Assembly (NCBI GenBank): GCA_002937455.1
Contig: PTJZ01000011.1
Span: 78,247-142,246, forward strand
From: Alphaproteobacteria bacterium MarineAlpha11_Bin1
GTDB lineage: Bacteria; Pseudomonadota; Alphaproteobacteria; MPNO01; UBA830
Reading direction: 5' to 3'
DNA: 64,000 nt
Positions 63,924-64,000 of the stretch are shown here, in pieces (positions within the stretch are counted from its first letter, which is position 1; each line of letters opens with the position of its first letter). A model generated the notes under the pieces. It did no database searches and was not told the origin of the DNA. It saw only the letters and a list, made by a program, of their open reading frames with translations. A program made the translations under genes and the position numbers.

Positions 63924-64000
<77 letters not shown>

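Overview
The window reads as a chromosomal segment of an alphaproteobacterium, most like an environmental or marine Rhodospirillales-type lineage. The evidence is the gene content and order: smpB, a family-5 uracil-DNA glycosylase, folK, rpoZ, rel, pdxJ, acpS, lepB, rnc, era, recO and parC in a row; glyA-nrdR-ribD-ribE-ribBX-ribH-nusB-thiL; hppA of the K+-independent type; bamE, an UQCC/CBP3-type chaperone, a YceD-like protein, rpmF, plsX, fabH, ihfA and a MerR regulator ending at tRNA-Pro(GGG). A MucR/Ros regulator, an RpoH-type sigma factor, a Mg-type HemB and the arginyltransferase homologue Bpt agree with this. I cannot name a species.

Layout. 1-2.5 kb: three tandem, translationally coupled TauE/SafE permeases on the minus strand. 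2.5-7.6 kb: a plus-strand metabolic cluster (CoA-transferase, EamA exporter, ChaC-like cyclotransferase, SDR, methyltransferase, class II aldolase) followed by tRNA-Gly(CCC). 7.7-16.5 kb: a visibly AT-richer minus-strand block with a complete but unusual chemosensory pathway: a double-CheW protein, a CheA-like kinase with three Hpt-like modules, a receiver-adenylate cyclase, a methyl-accepting chemoreceptor and, a little apart, a periplasmic solute-binding protein. No cheR, cheB or cheY is present; the output appears to be cAMP.

16.7-20 kb: a tightly overlapping four-gene operon of FAH-family enzyme, an archaeal-type CTP-dependent riboflavin kinase domain (DUF120), an enolase-superfamily enzyme and a second FAH-like protein that has lost its metal-binding glutamates. 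20-24.7 kb: minus-strand catabolic genes (amidohydrolase, unknown 105-residue protein, Rieske protein; PLP-dependent dehydratase, alpha/beta hydrolase, haloacid dehalogenase).

25-38 kb: housekeeping genes, interrupted by a decayed NYN-domain gene in front of folK. 38-47 kb: bpt with a 20-bp tandem duplication in its leader, a small catabolic cluster (thioesterase, 4,5-dihydroxyphthalate-decarboxylase-like protein, MetE-like protein, flavin reductase), hemB, metY, rpoH, a thioesterase and mucR. 47.8-64 kb: the riboflavin, thiamine, fatty-acid and translation genes, mostly on the plus strand and densely packed.

The two places most likely to hold undescribed biology are the chemosensory-cyclase block (8.0-16.5 kb) and the DUF120/FAH operon (16.7-20 kb).
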